From an uncultured Paracoccaceae bacterium (GTDB taxonomy: Bacteria; Pseudomonadota; Alphaproteobacteria; Rhodobacterales; Rhodobacteraceae), in assembly GCA_938038825.1 (NCBI GenBank), contig CALHST010000099.1, forward strand, positions 1 to 14,770: a DNA stretch of 14,770 nt, written 5' to 3'. The notes beneath the pieces are model-generated. The model did not search any database and was not told where the DNA came from. It saw only the letters and a program-made list of their open reading frames with translations. The position numbers and the translations under genes are program-made. Below, piece after piece: positions 6,822 to 14,685 of the stretch. How positions within the stretch are numbered: position 1 is the first letter of the stretch; each line of letters starts with the position of its first letter.

Positions 6822-7526
6822 ATGACAGGTCCACGCCACGTCGCGATTATTATGGACGGAAATGGTCGCTGGGCTACACAGCGGGGGCGGCCGCGTTTAT
6901 TTGGTCATCACGCAGGTGCGCGGCGCGTGCGTGAGATTGTCGAAGCCTGTCCTGAACTAGGCGTGGATTATCTGACGATTTTTGCCTTTTCCACTGAGAA
7001 TTGGAAACGGACACAAGCCGAAGTTGCGGGTCTGATGTCCTTGTTCCGGCGCTATATCCTGCGCGAGACAAAAACGCTGGTGGCCAATGGTGTCCGTGTG
7101 CGGTTCATCGGGGATCGTGTCCGTTTGGACGATAGTCTGGTCGGCATGATGGATGAGCTGGAACGTCTGACCGAAAACAACACGAGCGTGCATCTGACAA
7201 TCGCGATCAATTATGGTGGGCGTGATGAAGTGACACGCGCCACGAAACGTCTTGCCGAAGAAGTCGCGGCGGGGCGGCTTGATCCCGAAACTGTGGATGA
7301 AGAAACGCTTCCAAAGTTCTTGGATACCTGCGTTTTACCCGATCCTGACTTGGTTATTCGCACCAGTGGCGAAGCGCGGATTTCCAACTTTTTGCTGTGG
7401 CAATCGGCGTATTCAGAATACGAATTTATCGACACGCTTTGGCCGGATTTCCGTGCGGACGAATTTGCCAAACTGTGTGATGCCTATGGGGCCCGCGATC
7501 GCCGTTATGGCGGCTTGCGCGCATGA
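6822..7526 (+). CDS. uppS: Isoprenyl (undecaprenyl) diphosphate synthase
   Basis: This cis-prenyltransferase extends farnesyl diphosphate with isopentenyl diphosphate to make the C55 lipid carrier for peptidoglycan and O-antigen. It has 234 residues. The start region HVAIIMDGNGRWA holds the catalytic Asp 12 and the phosphate-binding GNGR. FSTENW is at 56-61, and the C-terminal RTSGEARISNFLLWQSAYSE region (from Arg 180) binds isopentenyl diphosphate and magnesium. The ATG at 6822 gives the usual short N-terminus but lacks a clear ribosome binding site. The stop overlaps the cdsA start as ATGA, so uppS and cdsA are likely translationally coupled. It may also be called ispU. Confidence 0.96.
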   Translation: MTGPRHVAIIMDGNGRWATQRGRPRLFGHHAGARRVREIVEACPELGVDYLTIFAFSTENWKRTQAEVAGLMSLFRRYILRETKTLVANGVRVRFIGDRVRLDDSLVGMMDELERLTENNTSVHLTIAINYGGRDEVTRATKRLAEEVAAGRLDPETVDEETLPKFLDTCVLPDPDLVIRTSGEARISNFLLWQSAYSEYEFIDTLWPDFRADEFAKLCDAYGARDRRYGGLRA

Positions 7527-8332
7527 CATCTGCGCAGTCGGGTCGTTGGGCGGATCTTGTGCCTCGCGTTCTGTCTGCGGTGGCGATGTTGATTGTCGGT
7601 GGGGTTGAGCTTTGGCTTGGCGGCCGCATGTTTCATGTCTTTGCAGGTTTGGTAGTCGCATTGATGATGTGGGAATTGATCCGCATGGTGGCACCTGAAA
7701 ACGGCACGCTGGCGGTGCTGTGCGCTGTGATCAGCGGTATCGCAATTGCGGGCCTACCCGAGATTGTTAGCACTGTGGGCACGTTCGGGATCAGCGTCCT
7801 GTGCGTGATCGTGGGGGCGATCCTGGGTGGCTTGCCGGGAAAAATGCGGGGTATGAGCATTCCTTATGGGGCTTTGATCTTGCTGGGCGGACTTACTTTG
7901 ATTCTGGTCCGTGACAATCTTGGGCTTCCATGGATTTTTTGGCTGGTTTTCGTGGTCATTGCTTCGGATGTCGCAGGTTACTTTGCCGGCAAAACCTTTG
8001 GTGGGCCAAAGTTCTGGCCTGCGATCAGCCCAAAGAAGACGTGGTCCGGTACCGTTGCGGGATGGATTGGCGCGGGATTGGTCGGCGTGTTCTTTGGCAT
8101 GGGGTCGGGTATTCTGTTTGGGGTTGTTGTTTTGTCTATCCTTTTGGCGTTCGCAGCGCAGATGGGGGACATCGCAGAAAGTGCGATCAAACGTCGGACC
8201 GGCGTCAAAGACAGCTCATCCTTGATACCGGGACATGGGGGCGTTTTGGATCGGTTTGATGGGCTGCTTGGCGCATCCGTTGCGTTGTTGATCATTGCTG
8301 TTATCACTGGATTCCCAGCAGGACTGATCTGA
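7523..8332 (+). CDS. cdsA: Phosphatidate cytidylyltransferase (CDP-diglyceride synthase)
   Basis: The enzyme makes CDP-diacylglycerol from phosphatidate and CTP, the branch point to all major phospholipids. It is a 269-residue inner-membrane protein made mostly of hydrophobic helices. The family signature is complete at about 220-246: SAIKRR, then KDSSSLIPGHGGVLDRFD, with the conserved Lys-Asp, His-Gly-Gly and Asp-Arg-x-Asp residues. It overlaps uppS by four bases at its start and shares one base with dxr at its end (TGATG), so the three genes form a tight translational unit. Confidence 0.96.
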   Translation: MTSAQSGRWADLVPRVLSAVAMLIVGGVELWLGGRMFHVFAGLVVALMMWELIRMVAPENGTLAVLCAVISGIAIAGLPEIVSTVGTFGISVLCVIVGAILGGLPGKMRGMSIPYGALILLGGLTLILVRDNLGLPWIFWLVFVVIASDVAGYFAGKTFGGPKFWPAISPKKTWSGTVAGWIGAGLVGVFFGMGSGILFGVVVLSILLAFAAQMGDIAESAIKRRTGVKDSSSLIPGHGGVLDRFDGLLGASVALLIIAVITGFPAGLI

Positions 8333-9504
8333 TGCGGCGCGTATCGATTTTTGGATCCACCGGGTCCATTGGGCAAAATACCATTGATTTGATCAAGCGG
8401 GATTTGGATGCCTATGATGTGGTTGCCCTGAGCGGTGCGCAAAACATCAAACTACTGGCCGAAGATGCGATTGCCTTAAATGCCGATGTCGCGGTGACAG
8501 CAGACAAGAGGCGTTTGCAGGATTTGAAAGATGCTTTGGCAGGATCCTCTGTGAAGGCCGCTGCGGGACAAGCCGCATTGATCGAAGCCGCCGACCGCCC
8601 AGCAGATTGGGTGATGTCGGCCATTGTGGGCGCCGCGGGCCTTGCCCCCGGCATCTGCGCCTTGGAACGCGGGGCCACATTGGCGCTGGCCAACAAAGAA
8701 ACGTTGGTCTGTGCCGGACAATTGGTGTTGGAGACCGCCAAAGCAAACGATACGCGATTGCTGCCTGTCGACAGTGAACATTCGGCGGTGTTTCAAGCGC
8801 TGATTGGTGAAGACATGGCCGCAGTGGAACGTGTGATCATCACCGCAAGCGGCGGTGCGTTTCGCGATTGGCCCTTGGACAAGTTGCAAGACGCAACTCT
8901 GGATCAAGCCTCGGCGCATCCGAATTGGGACATGGGGCAAAGGATCACAATCGATTCCGCGTCTATGTTTAACAAAGCCTTGGAACTTATTGAAACGCGA
9001 GAATATTTCGACGTTGAACCTGATCAGATTGAAGTGCTGGTGCATCCTGAATCGATGATCCATGCATTGGTTGGGTTTCGCGATGGGGCGTTGATGGCGC
9101 ATGTCGGTCCTGCCGATATGCGCCATGCGATTGGCTTTGCGCTGCATTATCCGACTCGAAAGCATCTTCCGGTAGAGCGTTTGGACCTTGCCAAACTTGG
9201 CAGCTTTAGCTTTCGCGCCCCGGATGAATTGCGTTGGCCTGCGTTGCGTTTGGCACGGGAAGTGATGGATCGGCGTGGCTTGGCAGGCGCGATTTTCAAC
9301 GCCGCAAAAGAAACCGCGTTGGACGGGTTCATAAGCGGGCGCATCCGGTTTACGGACATGGCGGATGTCGTGAGTGAGGTTTTAGGGCGTGACAAAGACA
9401 CAGATGGTCTTATTGATGCCGCAATGACACTTGATAACGTCGTCCGGGCTGACCATTTGGCACGTATGGCAGCGACTGCGGTCATAGAAACTAAAACAGG
9501 GTAA
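8332..9504 (+). CDS. dxr: 1-deoxy-D-xylulose 5-phosphate reductoisomerase
   Basis: DXR converts 1-deoxyxylulose 5-phosphate to methylerythritol 4-phosphate with NADPH, the committed step of the MEP isoprenoid pathway. It is a 390-residue cytosolic enzyme of normal length. The NADPH-binding GSTGSIG is at 8-14. The metal ligands are in LPVDSEHS (Asp 147, Glu 149) and SMFNKALELIE (Glu 218, with Asn 214 and Lys 215 for substrate). The flexible-loop region with HPNWDMG and the dimer-side stretch VLVHPESMIHALV are also present. The gene begins one base inside the cdsA stop. It feeds uppS and, indirectly, MiaA with prenyl precursors. Confidence 0.97.
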   Translation: MRRVSIFGSTGSIGQNTIDLIKRDLDAYDVVALSGAQNIKLLAEDAIALNADVAVTADKRRLQDLKDALAGSSVKAAAGQAALIEAADRPADWVMSAIVGAAGLAPGICALERGATLALANKETLVCAGQLVLETAKANDTRLLPVDSEHSAVFQALIGEDMAAVERVIITASGGAFRDWPLDKLQDATLDQASAHPNWDMGQRITIDSASMFNKALELIETREYFDVEPDQIEVLVHPESMIHALVGFRDGALMAHVGPADMRHAIGFALHYPTRKHLPVERLDLAKLGSFSFRAPDELRWPALRLAREVMDRRGLAGAIFNAAKETALDGFISGRIRFTDMADVVSEVLGRDKDTDGLIDAAMTLDNVVRADHLARMAATAVIETKTG

Positions 9505-9507
9505 AAC

Positions 9508-10857
9508 GTGGAATTTCTGTCATATTTGCCAACCTTCGGCGGCTTTATCTGGACTGTTGTGTTCTTTGTTGTCGCGCTCAGCGTGATCGTGGCGATTCAC
9601 GAATACGGACACTACATTGTTGGGCGCTGGTCTGGCATACATGCTGACGTGTTTTCCATTGGTTTTGGGCCGATACTTTGGTCACGCCACGACAAACGCG
9701 GAACACGCTGGCAGATCGCGGCACTTCCCTTTGGTGGGTTTGTGAAATTTGCTGGCGACGCGAATGCGGCTTCGGGCAAAGACGAAGAGGCGATGGCAGA
9801 CGTCGTCGATGACCCCGTTGCCTTGCGAAAAACCATGCACGGCGCGCCGCTTTGGGCACGTGCGGCAACGGTCTCTGCTGGGCCAGTATTCAATTTCATT
9901 CTGTCTTCGATCGTTTTTGCCTTTGTTGCTTTGAACAGTGGCCAGGTCACTGATCCTTTGACCGTTGGCGAAGTTGTGCCACTGCCTGCTGAAAATCGCG
10001 GCCTTCAAGCCGGGGATGTTTTGCTTGAAATTGATGGGAAACCGGTTCCTGATCGTTCAAGTCCGGCATATTCCGCCTTTCTTGCCGACTTGCCGCTTGA
10101 GCCGCAATTGTTGTTCAAAGTGCTGCGTGACGGAACAGAGATCGAAGTCGAAGACGCCTATCCCACGCCGCCGCGCGTTTCTGAGGTTATCCCGCAAAGT
10201 GCGGCCATTGCAGCCGGTCTTCAAGCGGGCGATGTGATTCAAGCTATCGACGGAAAGCCTGTCTTTGCCTTTATTGAACTGAAAAACGCAGTCGAATCGT
10301 CAGATGGCCGTGCCCTAAACTTGACAGTGTGGCGCGCAGGCGACTTGGTCGACATGGAATTGGCGGCCAAGCGGATTGATACACCAAAAGCTGATGGCGG
10401 ATTTGAAACGGCTTGGCGCATTGGTGTTGCCAGCGGCGGCAGCTTTGAACCTGCAACAGAATCGCTTGGCGCCGGCGCCGCCGTTTGGAGCGGGATTACC
10501 CGCACTGGCGAGATCATCGAAAGTTCGATTTCGGGTCTTTGGCATATCATCATTGGTGATATTGGAACCTGTAACTTGTCAGGCCCGGTGGGAATCGCCC
10601 AAGTGTCTGGTCAAATGGCCAGCCAGGGTGCGCTAAGCTTTGTGATCTTTATCGCAGTTCTTTCAACGGCCGTTGGACTTTTGAACTTGTTCCCAATCCC
10701 GGCGTTGGATGGGGGCCACTTGGTGTTCTATGCCTTCGAAGCAGTAACGGGACGTCCGCCAAGTGATGCAGCGCTGCGTATCCTGATGACCATTGGTTTG
10801 ACCATGGTCTTATCGCTGATGGTCTTTGCGCTTTATAATGACTTTAGGTGCCCATAA
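9508..10857 (+). CDS. rseP: RseP-type site-2 zinc metalloprotease with two PDZ domains
   Basis: This inner-membrane protease of 449 residues cuts transmembrane segments; in E. coli it releases sigma E from RseA during envelope stress. The zinc motif HEYGH is at 31-35, within the first membrane helix. The second catalytic element, FPIPALDGGH, has Asp 401. Between them are two PDZ-like domains, marked by LQAGDVLLEIDGKPV (about 165-180) and LQAGDVIQAIDGKPV (about 240-255). LSGPVGIAQVSG precedes the last helices. The start is GTG, three bases after the dxr stop, with AGGG at 9498-9501 upstream. A co-transcribed position with dxr is usual. Whether the substrate here is an anti-sigma factor or remnant signal peptides is not shown by the sequence. 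Confidence 0.95.
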   Translation: MEFLSYLPTFGGFIWTVVFFVVALSVIVAIHEYGHYIVGRWSGIHADVFSIGFGPILWSRHDKRGTRWQIAALPFGGFVKFAGDANAASGKDEEAMADVVDDPVALRKTMHGAPLWARAATVSAGPVFNFILSSIVFAFVALNSGQVTDPLTVGEVVPLPAENRGLQAGDVLLEIDGKPVPDRSSPAYSAFLADLPLEPQLLFKVLRDGTEIEVEDAYPTPPRVSEVIPQSAAIAAGLQAGDVIQAIDGKPVFAFIELKNAVESSDGRALNLTVWRAGDLVDMELAAKRIDTPKADGGFETAWRIGVASGGSFEPATESLGAGAAVWSGITRTGEIIESSISGLWHIIIGDIGTCNLSGPVGIAQVSGQMASQGALSFVIFIAVLSTAVGLLNLFPIPALDGGHLVFYAFEAVTGRPPSDAALRILMTIGLTMVLSLMVFALYNDFRCP

Positions 10858-10955
10858 GCCGTGCCACAATCTTGCCTTATTTTGGCTTAATTGCAGCCTA
10901 ACTGTCAGGTTACGCTGACCTTCAAGGCTTCATTGGGCGATAAGAGACAAAGATC
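10858..10955 (+). other. rseP downstream spacer, no gene seen
   Basis: This is A/T-richer sequence with short imperfect inverted repeats. AGGTTA CGC TGACCT (10911-10925) forms a 6-bp stem that includes one G-T pair. GGCT/AGCC lies just before it. There is no T-tract and no clear promoter boxes. It may simply be the leader of the small gene that follows. Confidence 0.3.
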
Positions 10956-11081
10956 ATGCAAACACTAACATCTGGATATCGTGGCTTAAGCCTCATGATG
11001 TTGCTGAATTGGGATCGGTTGGTCTATTTGGCAACAATCGTGCTTGCACTGTTGTTCGGCGCGTGGATCGGCGGCCTCTGA
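10956..11081 (+). CDS. 41-aa single-pass membrane protein, unknown function
   Basis: This is a short frame of 41 codons plus TGA, below the usual size cut-off for gene calling. It reads MQTLTSGYRG, then LSLMMLLNWD, then one hydrophobic stretch from about residue 22 to the C-terminus (RLVYLATIVL ALLFGAWIGG L). Charges (Arg 9, Asp 20, Arg 21) are all before the helix, so the predicted topology is N-terminus in the cytoplasm with the C-terminus ending at the far side. A possible AAGAGA ribosome binding site (10942-10947) lies eight bases upstream. It sits between rseP and bamA on the same strand and is followed by a terminator-like hairpin, which supports a real transcript end. The family is not recognised. 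It could be a chance frame, but the clean helix and position argue for a gene. Confidence 0.55.
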   Translation: MQTLTSGYRGLSLMMLLNWDRLVYLATIVLALLFGAWIGGL

Positions 11082-11109
11082 CCCTTTCAAAATGATGCGA
11101 AAAACACAA

Positions 11110-11146
11110 CCCGCCAGAATTGCTCTGCGCGGGCGTTTGTCGTTTT
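11110..11146 (+). terminator. Probable rho-independent terminator after the small membrane gene
   Basis: CCCGC-CAGA (11110-11118) pairs with TCTG-c-GCGGG (11124-11133), giving nine base pairs with one bulged C and a five-base ATTGC loop. It is followed by CGTTTGTCGTTTT, a T-rich tail. It lies 28 bases after the small gene stop and would end transcription coming from rseP, or act as a partial block before bamA. Confidence 0.6.
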
Positions 11147-11173
11147 GACATGGAGCCGCGTTAGAGGTAGGGA
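11145..11173 (+). promoter_or_regulatory. Candidate bamA promoter
   Basis: A perfect TTGACA is at 11145-11150, overlapping the T-rich tail of the upstream terminator. Seventeen bases later is TAGGGA (11168-11173), a poor -10 box sharing only TA with the consensus. The predicted transcript start near 11180 leaves a leader of about 25 bases with the bamA ribosome binding site. The -35 box and its location after a terminator are the main support. Confidence 0.4.
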
Positions 11174-11205
11174 AGGGTTAACAAAAAAACTATAAGAGGT
11201 GTGTG

Positions 11206-13554
11206 ATGTCGTTGGCAAATTCGAACATCGCGCGGGCAAGGGCTCAATCCAAGTTACCTAAGGCAATGCTGTTATGCTTTGCCGCGGTCATCGGTGTAAG
11301 CTTTTTGCTGGGCACAGTCGGCGCTTTTGCGCAGTCCTTTACGTTTACGCGTGTAGAAATCGAAGGCAACCAACGTATTGGTGATGCAGCGATTTTACAA
11401 ACGGCGGCGATCCCACAGGGGCAACAAGTCTCTGCAGCGCAGGTGAATGCAGCAGTCCAAAGGCTGCAAGGGAGTGGGTTCTTTGAATCGGTTGAGGTTG
11501 AGCCTGCAGGAAGCACCCTGCGGATCACGGTGGTCGAATTCCCCACTGTTAATCGCATCAATTTCGAAGGGAATCGGCGGATCAAGGATGATGCATTGTC
11601 GTCGCTGATCCAGTCGAATGAACGCCGCGTTTACAGCCCCGCACAAGCAGAGCGGGACGCAGCCATCATTGCAGAAGCCTACGCAAACGAAGGACGCATC
11701 GCGGCACGCGTGACGCCTCGTGTGATCCGTCGAAGCAACAATCGCGTCGATCTGGTCTTTGAAATCTTTGAAGGCGGCGTGGTCGAGATTGAGCGTCTGA
11801 GCTTTGTTGGAAACCGTGTGTTTTCCGATACCCGCCTGCGTCGTGTTCTTGAAACCAAGCAAGCCGGGATCTTTAGAAACTTTGTCCGTCGTGACACGCT
11901 GGTCGAAGACCGTGTGGAATTTGACAAACAGGTTTTGCGCGACTTCTACCTAAGCCGTGGTTACATCGACTTCCGCACGAATTCGACCAACGCGGAACTG
12001 ACCCGTCAGCGCGATGGCTATTTCCTTGTGTTCAATGTGCAAGAGGGCCAGCAATTCCGCGTTGGCGAGATTTCGGTCTCTTCCCAAGTTGAAGAGGCGG
12101 ACGAAGATCAGTTCTTTGGCGGGATCAAAACCAAATCAGGTATCGTGTACTCGCCAACCCTGATTGAAACAGACATTGCACGTCTGGAACGGATTGCTGT
12201 CAAAGAAGGCATCGACTTCTTGCGAGTGGAACCGCGTGTCACGCGAAACGACCGTGATCTGACATTGGATGTGGAATACGTTCTGACGCGCGGACCCCGT
12301 GTGTTTGTTGAACGGATTGATATCGAAGGCAACACAACCACCTTGGACCGCGTTATTCGCCGTCAGTTCCGTATTGTGGAAGGCGATCCCTTTAATCCAC
12401 GTGAAATCCGCGAAAGTGCGGAACGGATCCGGGCATTGGCGTTCTTTAGCAATTCTGACGTGAACGCCCGTGAAGGGTCAGCACCTGATCAGGTGATCAT
12501 TGACGTTGATGTGGAAGAGCAACCGACAGGTTCGTTCAGCTTTGGCGGGACGTTCTCGAACAACAGCGGTTTTGGCTTGGTTCTTCAGTTCCAGGAAAAC
12601 AACTTTCTAGGTCGTGGCCAACGGTTGTCTGTGAACGTGTCTACTGCGGAGGAATCTCAGAATACTGGGATTTCGTTCTTTGAGCCTGCACTTCTAGGGC
12701 GCGATCTGGAATTTGGTTTGCAAGCGCGGATTACTGATAACACATCCAGCTTCACGACCTATGACGTGGAAAACATCGTGTTCACCCCGTCTTTGGCCTT
12801 CCCGGTCAGCGAAAACGGGCGTCTGACACTGCGCTACACCGCAGAGCAAGACACAATCAGTGCACGGGAACCAAATGTCAGCGGGACGCTTGTGAATAAT
12901 GACATCGCGATTGGCGATCAATTGTCCAGCTCGATTGGTTATACCTACAGCTATGATACGCGCCGGACAGGTTTGAACCCTAACGCGGGTGTTTTGCTTG
13001 AGTTCAGCCAAAATTTTGGTGGCCTTGGTGGTGACAATACATTTGTTGAAACACGGGCGCGCGCCATTGGTGTCACACGTGTAGCAAACGAAGAAGTCAC
13101 ATTGCGTGCCACCGTGGAAGCGGGTGCGCTCAACTTCACGCGGGGCAGTAGTCGGGTTACGGACCGTTTCTTGTTGAACCCAAGCATTCTGCGCGGGTTT
13201 GAAGCTGGCGGTATTGGACCACGGGATCAAAGTCTTGGTGCCGATGATGCGGTTGGCGGGAACTTCTTCTTCGCCGCACGTTTGGATGCAGAATTTCCAC
13301 TGGGCCTGCCAGAAGAGTATGGCATTACAGGTGGCGCATTCTATGATGTGGGCAACTTGTACGACCTGTCCAATGTGGACCTGACCGGGGCAAATATCGT
13401 TGGCGAAGGCGGCTCGCTGCGCCATGTTATCGGTGTGTCGATCCTGTGGGATACACCCATCGGTCCTTTGCGCTTCAACTTCTCTGAAGCGCTTAAGAAA
13501 GAGGTCTTTGACCGCGAGCAGCAATTCGACCTGACGATTTCGACCCAGTTCTAG
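11206..13554 (+). CDS. bamA: Outer membrane protein assembly factor BamA
   Basis: BamA is the core of the BAM machine, which folds and inserts beta-barrel proteins into the outer membrane. The 782-residue protein has a signal peptide with probable cleavage after GAFA (about residue 42), then five POTRA repeats starting near 47, 113, 192, 284 and 365. Three carry the EGN or VGN turn (VEIEGNQRI, INFEGNRRI, IDIEGNTTT). The 16-stranded barrel begins near 440 (SFSFGGTFSNNSGFG). The conserved L6 loop motif RGF is at 663-665 (ILRGFEAGG). The chain ends in Phe, as expected for the outer-membrane beta signal. I start at ATG 11206, six bases after an AAGAGGTG site; a GTG directly before it is possible. 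skp follows nine bases downstream. A terminator and candidate promoter upstream suggest a transcription start of its own. Confidence 0.97.
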   Translation: MSLANSNIARARAQSKLPKAMLLCFAAVIGVSFLLGTVGAFAQSFTFTRVEIEGNQRIGDAAILQTAAIPQGQQVSAAQVNAAVQRLQGSGFFESVEVEPAGSTLRITVVEFPTVNRINFEGNRRIKDDALSSLIQSNERRVYSPAQAERDAAIIAEAYANEGRIAARVTPRVIRRSNNRVDLVFEIFEGGVVEIERLSFVGNRVFSDTRLRRVLETKQAGIFRNFVRRDTLVEDRVEFDKQVLRDFYLSRGYIDFRTNSTNAELTRQRDGYFLVFNVQEGQQFRVGEISVSSQVEEADEDQFFGGIKTKSGIVYSPTLIETDIARLERIAVKEGIDFLRVEPRVTRNDRDLTLDVEYVLTRGPRVFVERIDIEGNTTTLDRVIRRQFRIVEGDPFNPREIRESAERIRALAFFSNSDVNAREGSAPDQVIIDVDVEEQPTGSFSFGGTFSNNSGFGLVLQFQENNFLGRGQRLSVNVSTAEESQNTGISFFEPALLGRDLEFGLQARITDNTSSFTTYDVENIVFTPSLAFPVSENGRLTLRYTAEQDTISAREPNVSGTLVNNDIAIGDQLSSSIGYTYSYDTRRTGLNPNAGVLLEFSQNFGGLGGDNTFVETRARAIGVTRVANEEVTLRATVEAGALNFTRGSSRVTDRFLLNPSILRGFEAGGIGPRDQSLGADDAVGGNFFFAARLDAEFPLGLPEEYGITGGAFYDVGNLYDLSNVDLTGANIVGEGGSLRHVIGVSILWDTPIGPLRFNFSEALKKEVFDREQQFDLTISTQF

Positions 13555-13563
13555 GGTCGAAAC

Positions 13564-14133
13564 GTGGGTGCGCGTAGATACGTTTGGGGAATGGTTTTGG
13601 CCTTTGGGTTGGCCGTTCCCCAGACCACACATTCCCAAGATACCCTACAAGTTCAAAGCCCGGTCTTATTGATCGATTCAGATCAGCTCTATGTGAGCAG
13701 TCGTTTTGGCCAGCGGATTTTGGAAGAGGTCGAAGCGGAAAACGCCGCCATTATTGCAGAAAATCAACGAATTGCGACAGAGCTTGAAGCCGAAGAAAAA
13801 GCTTTGACCGAGCAGCGGCCGACGTTGGAACCAGACGCGTTTCGTATTCTGGCAGATGAGTTTGATGAAAAAGTGCAAGCCATTCGCCGCGAGCAAGAAG
13901 TCAAAGCGCGTTTGATTGTGCGTAAGCAGGACGAAGCGCGGCGGGATTTTTTGACCACAGCAGCACCGATACTGGAACAAATGATGATCGAAGCAGGCGC
14001 GACAGTGGTCTTGGAACGCCGGCAGGTTTTGCTGTTTCGCAATACAGTTGATATCACCCGCGAGGCCACGCTGCGTATCAATGCTGAAATTGGTGACGGC
14101 GAACAACTGCAGCCAAGCCCAAACAACGAGTAA
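13564..14133 (+). CDS. skp: Skp/OmpH-family periplasmic chaperone
   Basis: Skp-type proteins form trimers that hold unfolded outer-membrane proteins in the periplasm for BamA. This 189-residue protein has an N-terminal signal peptide (RR near the start, a hydrophobic core VLAFGLAVP, likely cleavage near THSQ). The family opening VLLIDSDQLYVSSRFGQRIL follows, then a long charged alpha-helical, coiled-coil-like region (about 55-125), and a conserved C-terminal beta part with GATVVLERRQVLL. The start is GTG at 13564, nine bases after the bamA stop, with an AGGG at 13553-13556. An in-frame ATG at 13591 would shorten the signal peptide and remove its charged end, so it is less likely. The bamA-skp order is conserved in Gram-negative bacteria. 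Confidence 0.9.
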   Translation: MGARRYVWGMVLAFGLAVPQTTHSQDTLQVQSPVLLIDSDQLYVSSRFGQRILEEVEAENAAIIAENQRIATELEAEEKALTEQRPTLEPDAFRILADEFDEKVQAIRREQEVKARLIVRKQDEARRDFLTTAAPILEQMMIEAGATVVLERRQVLLFRNTVDITREATLRINAEIGDGEQLQPSPNNE

Positions 14134-14203
14134 CGCGTTGCTTGCTCAAACCCGGTGCAGTTGCTAGCACCGTACAGACCAATCTGCTTTTGATTTAGAA
14201 AAG
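14134..14203 (+). other. skp-fabZ spacer with small hairpins
   Basis: CGGTGC (14153-14158) pairs with GCACCG (14167-14172) around an eight-base loop. A second small hairpin, CAGA/TCTG (14175-14186), is followed by CTTTTGATTT. Together they resemble a weak terminator or processing site. The fabZ start has no strong ribosome binding site in this spacer. There is no room for another gene. Confidence 0.35.
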
Positions 14204-14215
14204 ATGTACCACTCT

Positions 14216-14680
14216 ATGACTGACCAGCCTTTAAGTGCCGATATCCAATTGATCCAACGGATCCTGCCACATCGCTATCCGTTTTTGCTGGTGGATAAGG
14301 TGGTCGATATCCAAGGAACAGCCTCTGCCAAGGGCATCAAGAATGTGACAATGAACGAACCGCATTTTCAGGGCCATTTTCCGGGCACACCGATCATGCC
14401 GGGTGTGACAATTGTCGAAGCCATGGCGCAAACGGCCGCTGTTATGGTGGGCACTGCGCTGGATTTGGCTGACAAAGAAATGCTGATCTATTTCATGTCG
14501 ATTGATAAGTGTAAGTTTCGTCGCAAAGTGATCCCTGGTGACGTCTTGGAAATGCAATTGACCACGTTGCGCGGCAAACCGGGTGGGAAAGTTTGGAAAT
14601 TCGGCGGCCATGCAACTGTGGAAGGTGAGATGGCGGCCGAAGCGGAATTTACTGCAATGATGGATTTGCCACAGGAGTAG
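14216..14680 (+). CDS. fabZ: 3-hydroxyacyl-ACP dehydratase FabZ
   Basis: FabZ removes water from 3-hydroxyacyl-ACP in type II fatty acid synthesis and so competes with LpxA for hydroxyacyl chains. The hot-dog fold protein has 154 residues from this start. The N-terminal ILPHRYPFLLVDKV is diagnostic. The active-site helix HFQGHFPGTPIMPGV holds His 54, and the downstream IVEAMAQTAAV holds Glu 68. I prefer ATG 14216 because family members in related bacteria begin close to SADIQLIQ. ATG 14204 (158 residues) is also in frame, and neither has a strong ribosome binding site. Its stop is five bases before lpxA, the usual fabZ-lpxA arrangement. Confidence 0.95.
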   Translation: MTDQPLSADIQLIQRILPHRYPFLLVDKVVDIQGTASAKGIKNVTMNEPHFQGHFPGTPIMPGVTIVEAMAQTAAVMVGTALDLADKEMLIYFMSIDKCKFRRKVIPGDVLEMQLTTLRGKPGGKVWKFGGHATVEGEMAAEAEFTAMMDLPQE

Positions 14681-14685
14681 GCCGC

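Noticed and set aside
8476..9165. A 229-codon open frame on the minus strand
   Set aside because: It lies opposite dxr, whose active-site motifs cover this region; the translation has no family resemblance.
12694..13638. A 314-codon open frame on the minus strand
   Set aside because: It is fully opposite the bamA barrel and the skp start; it has no recognisable domain and is explained by bamA codon use.
14132..14139. AACGCGTT palindrome at the skp stop
   Set aside because: Eight bases of symmetry are expected by chance at this scale and there is no supporting context.
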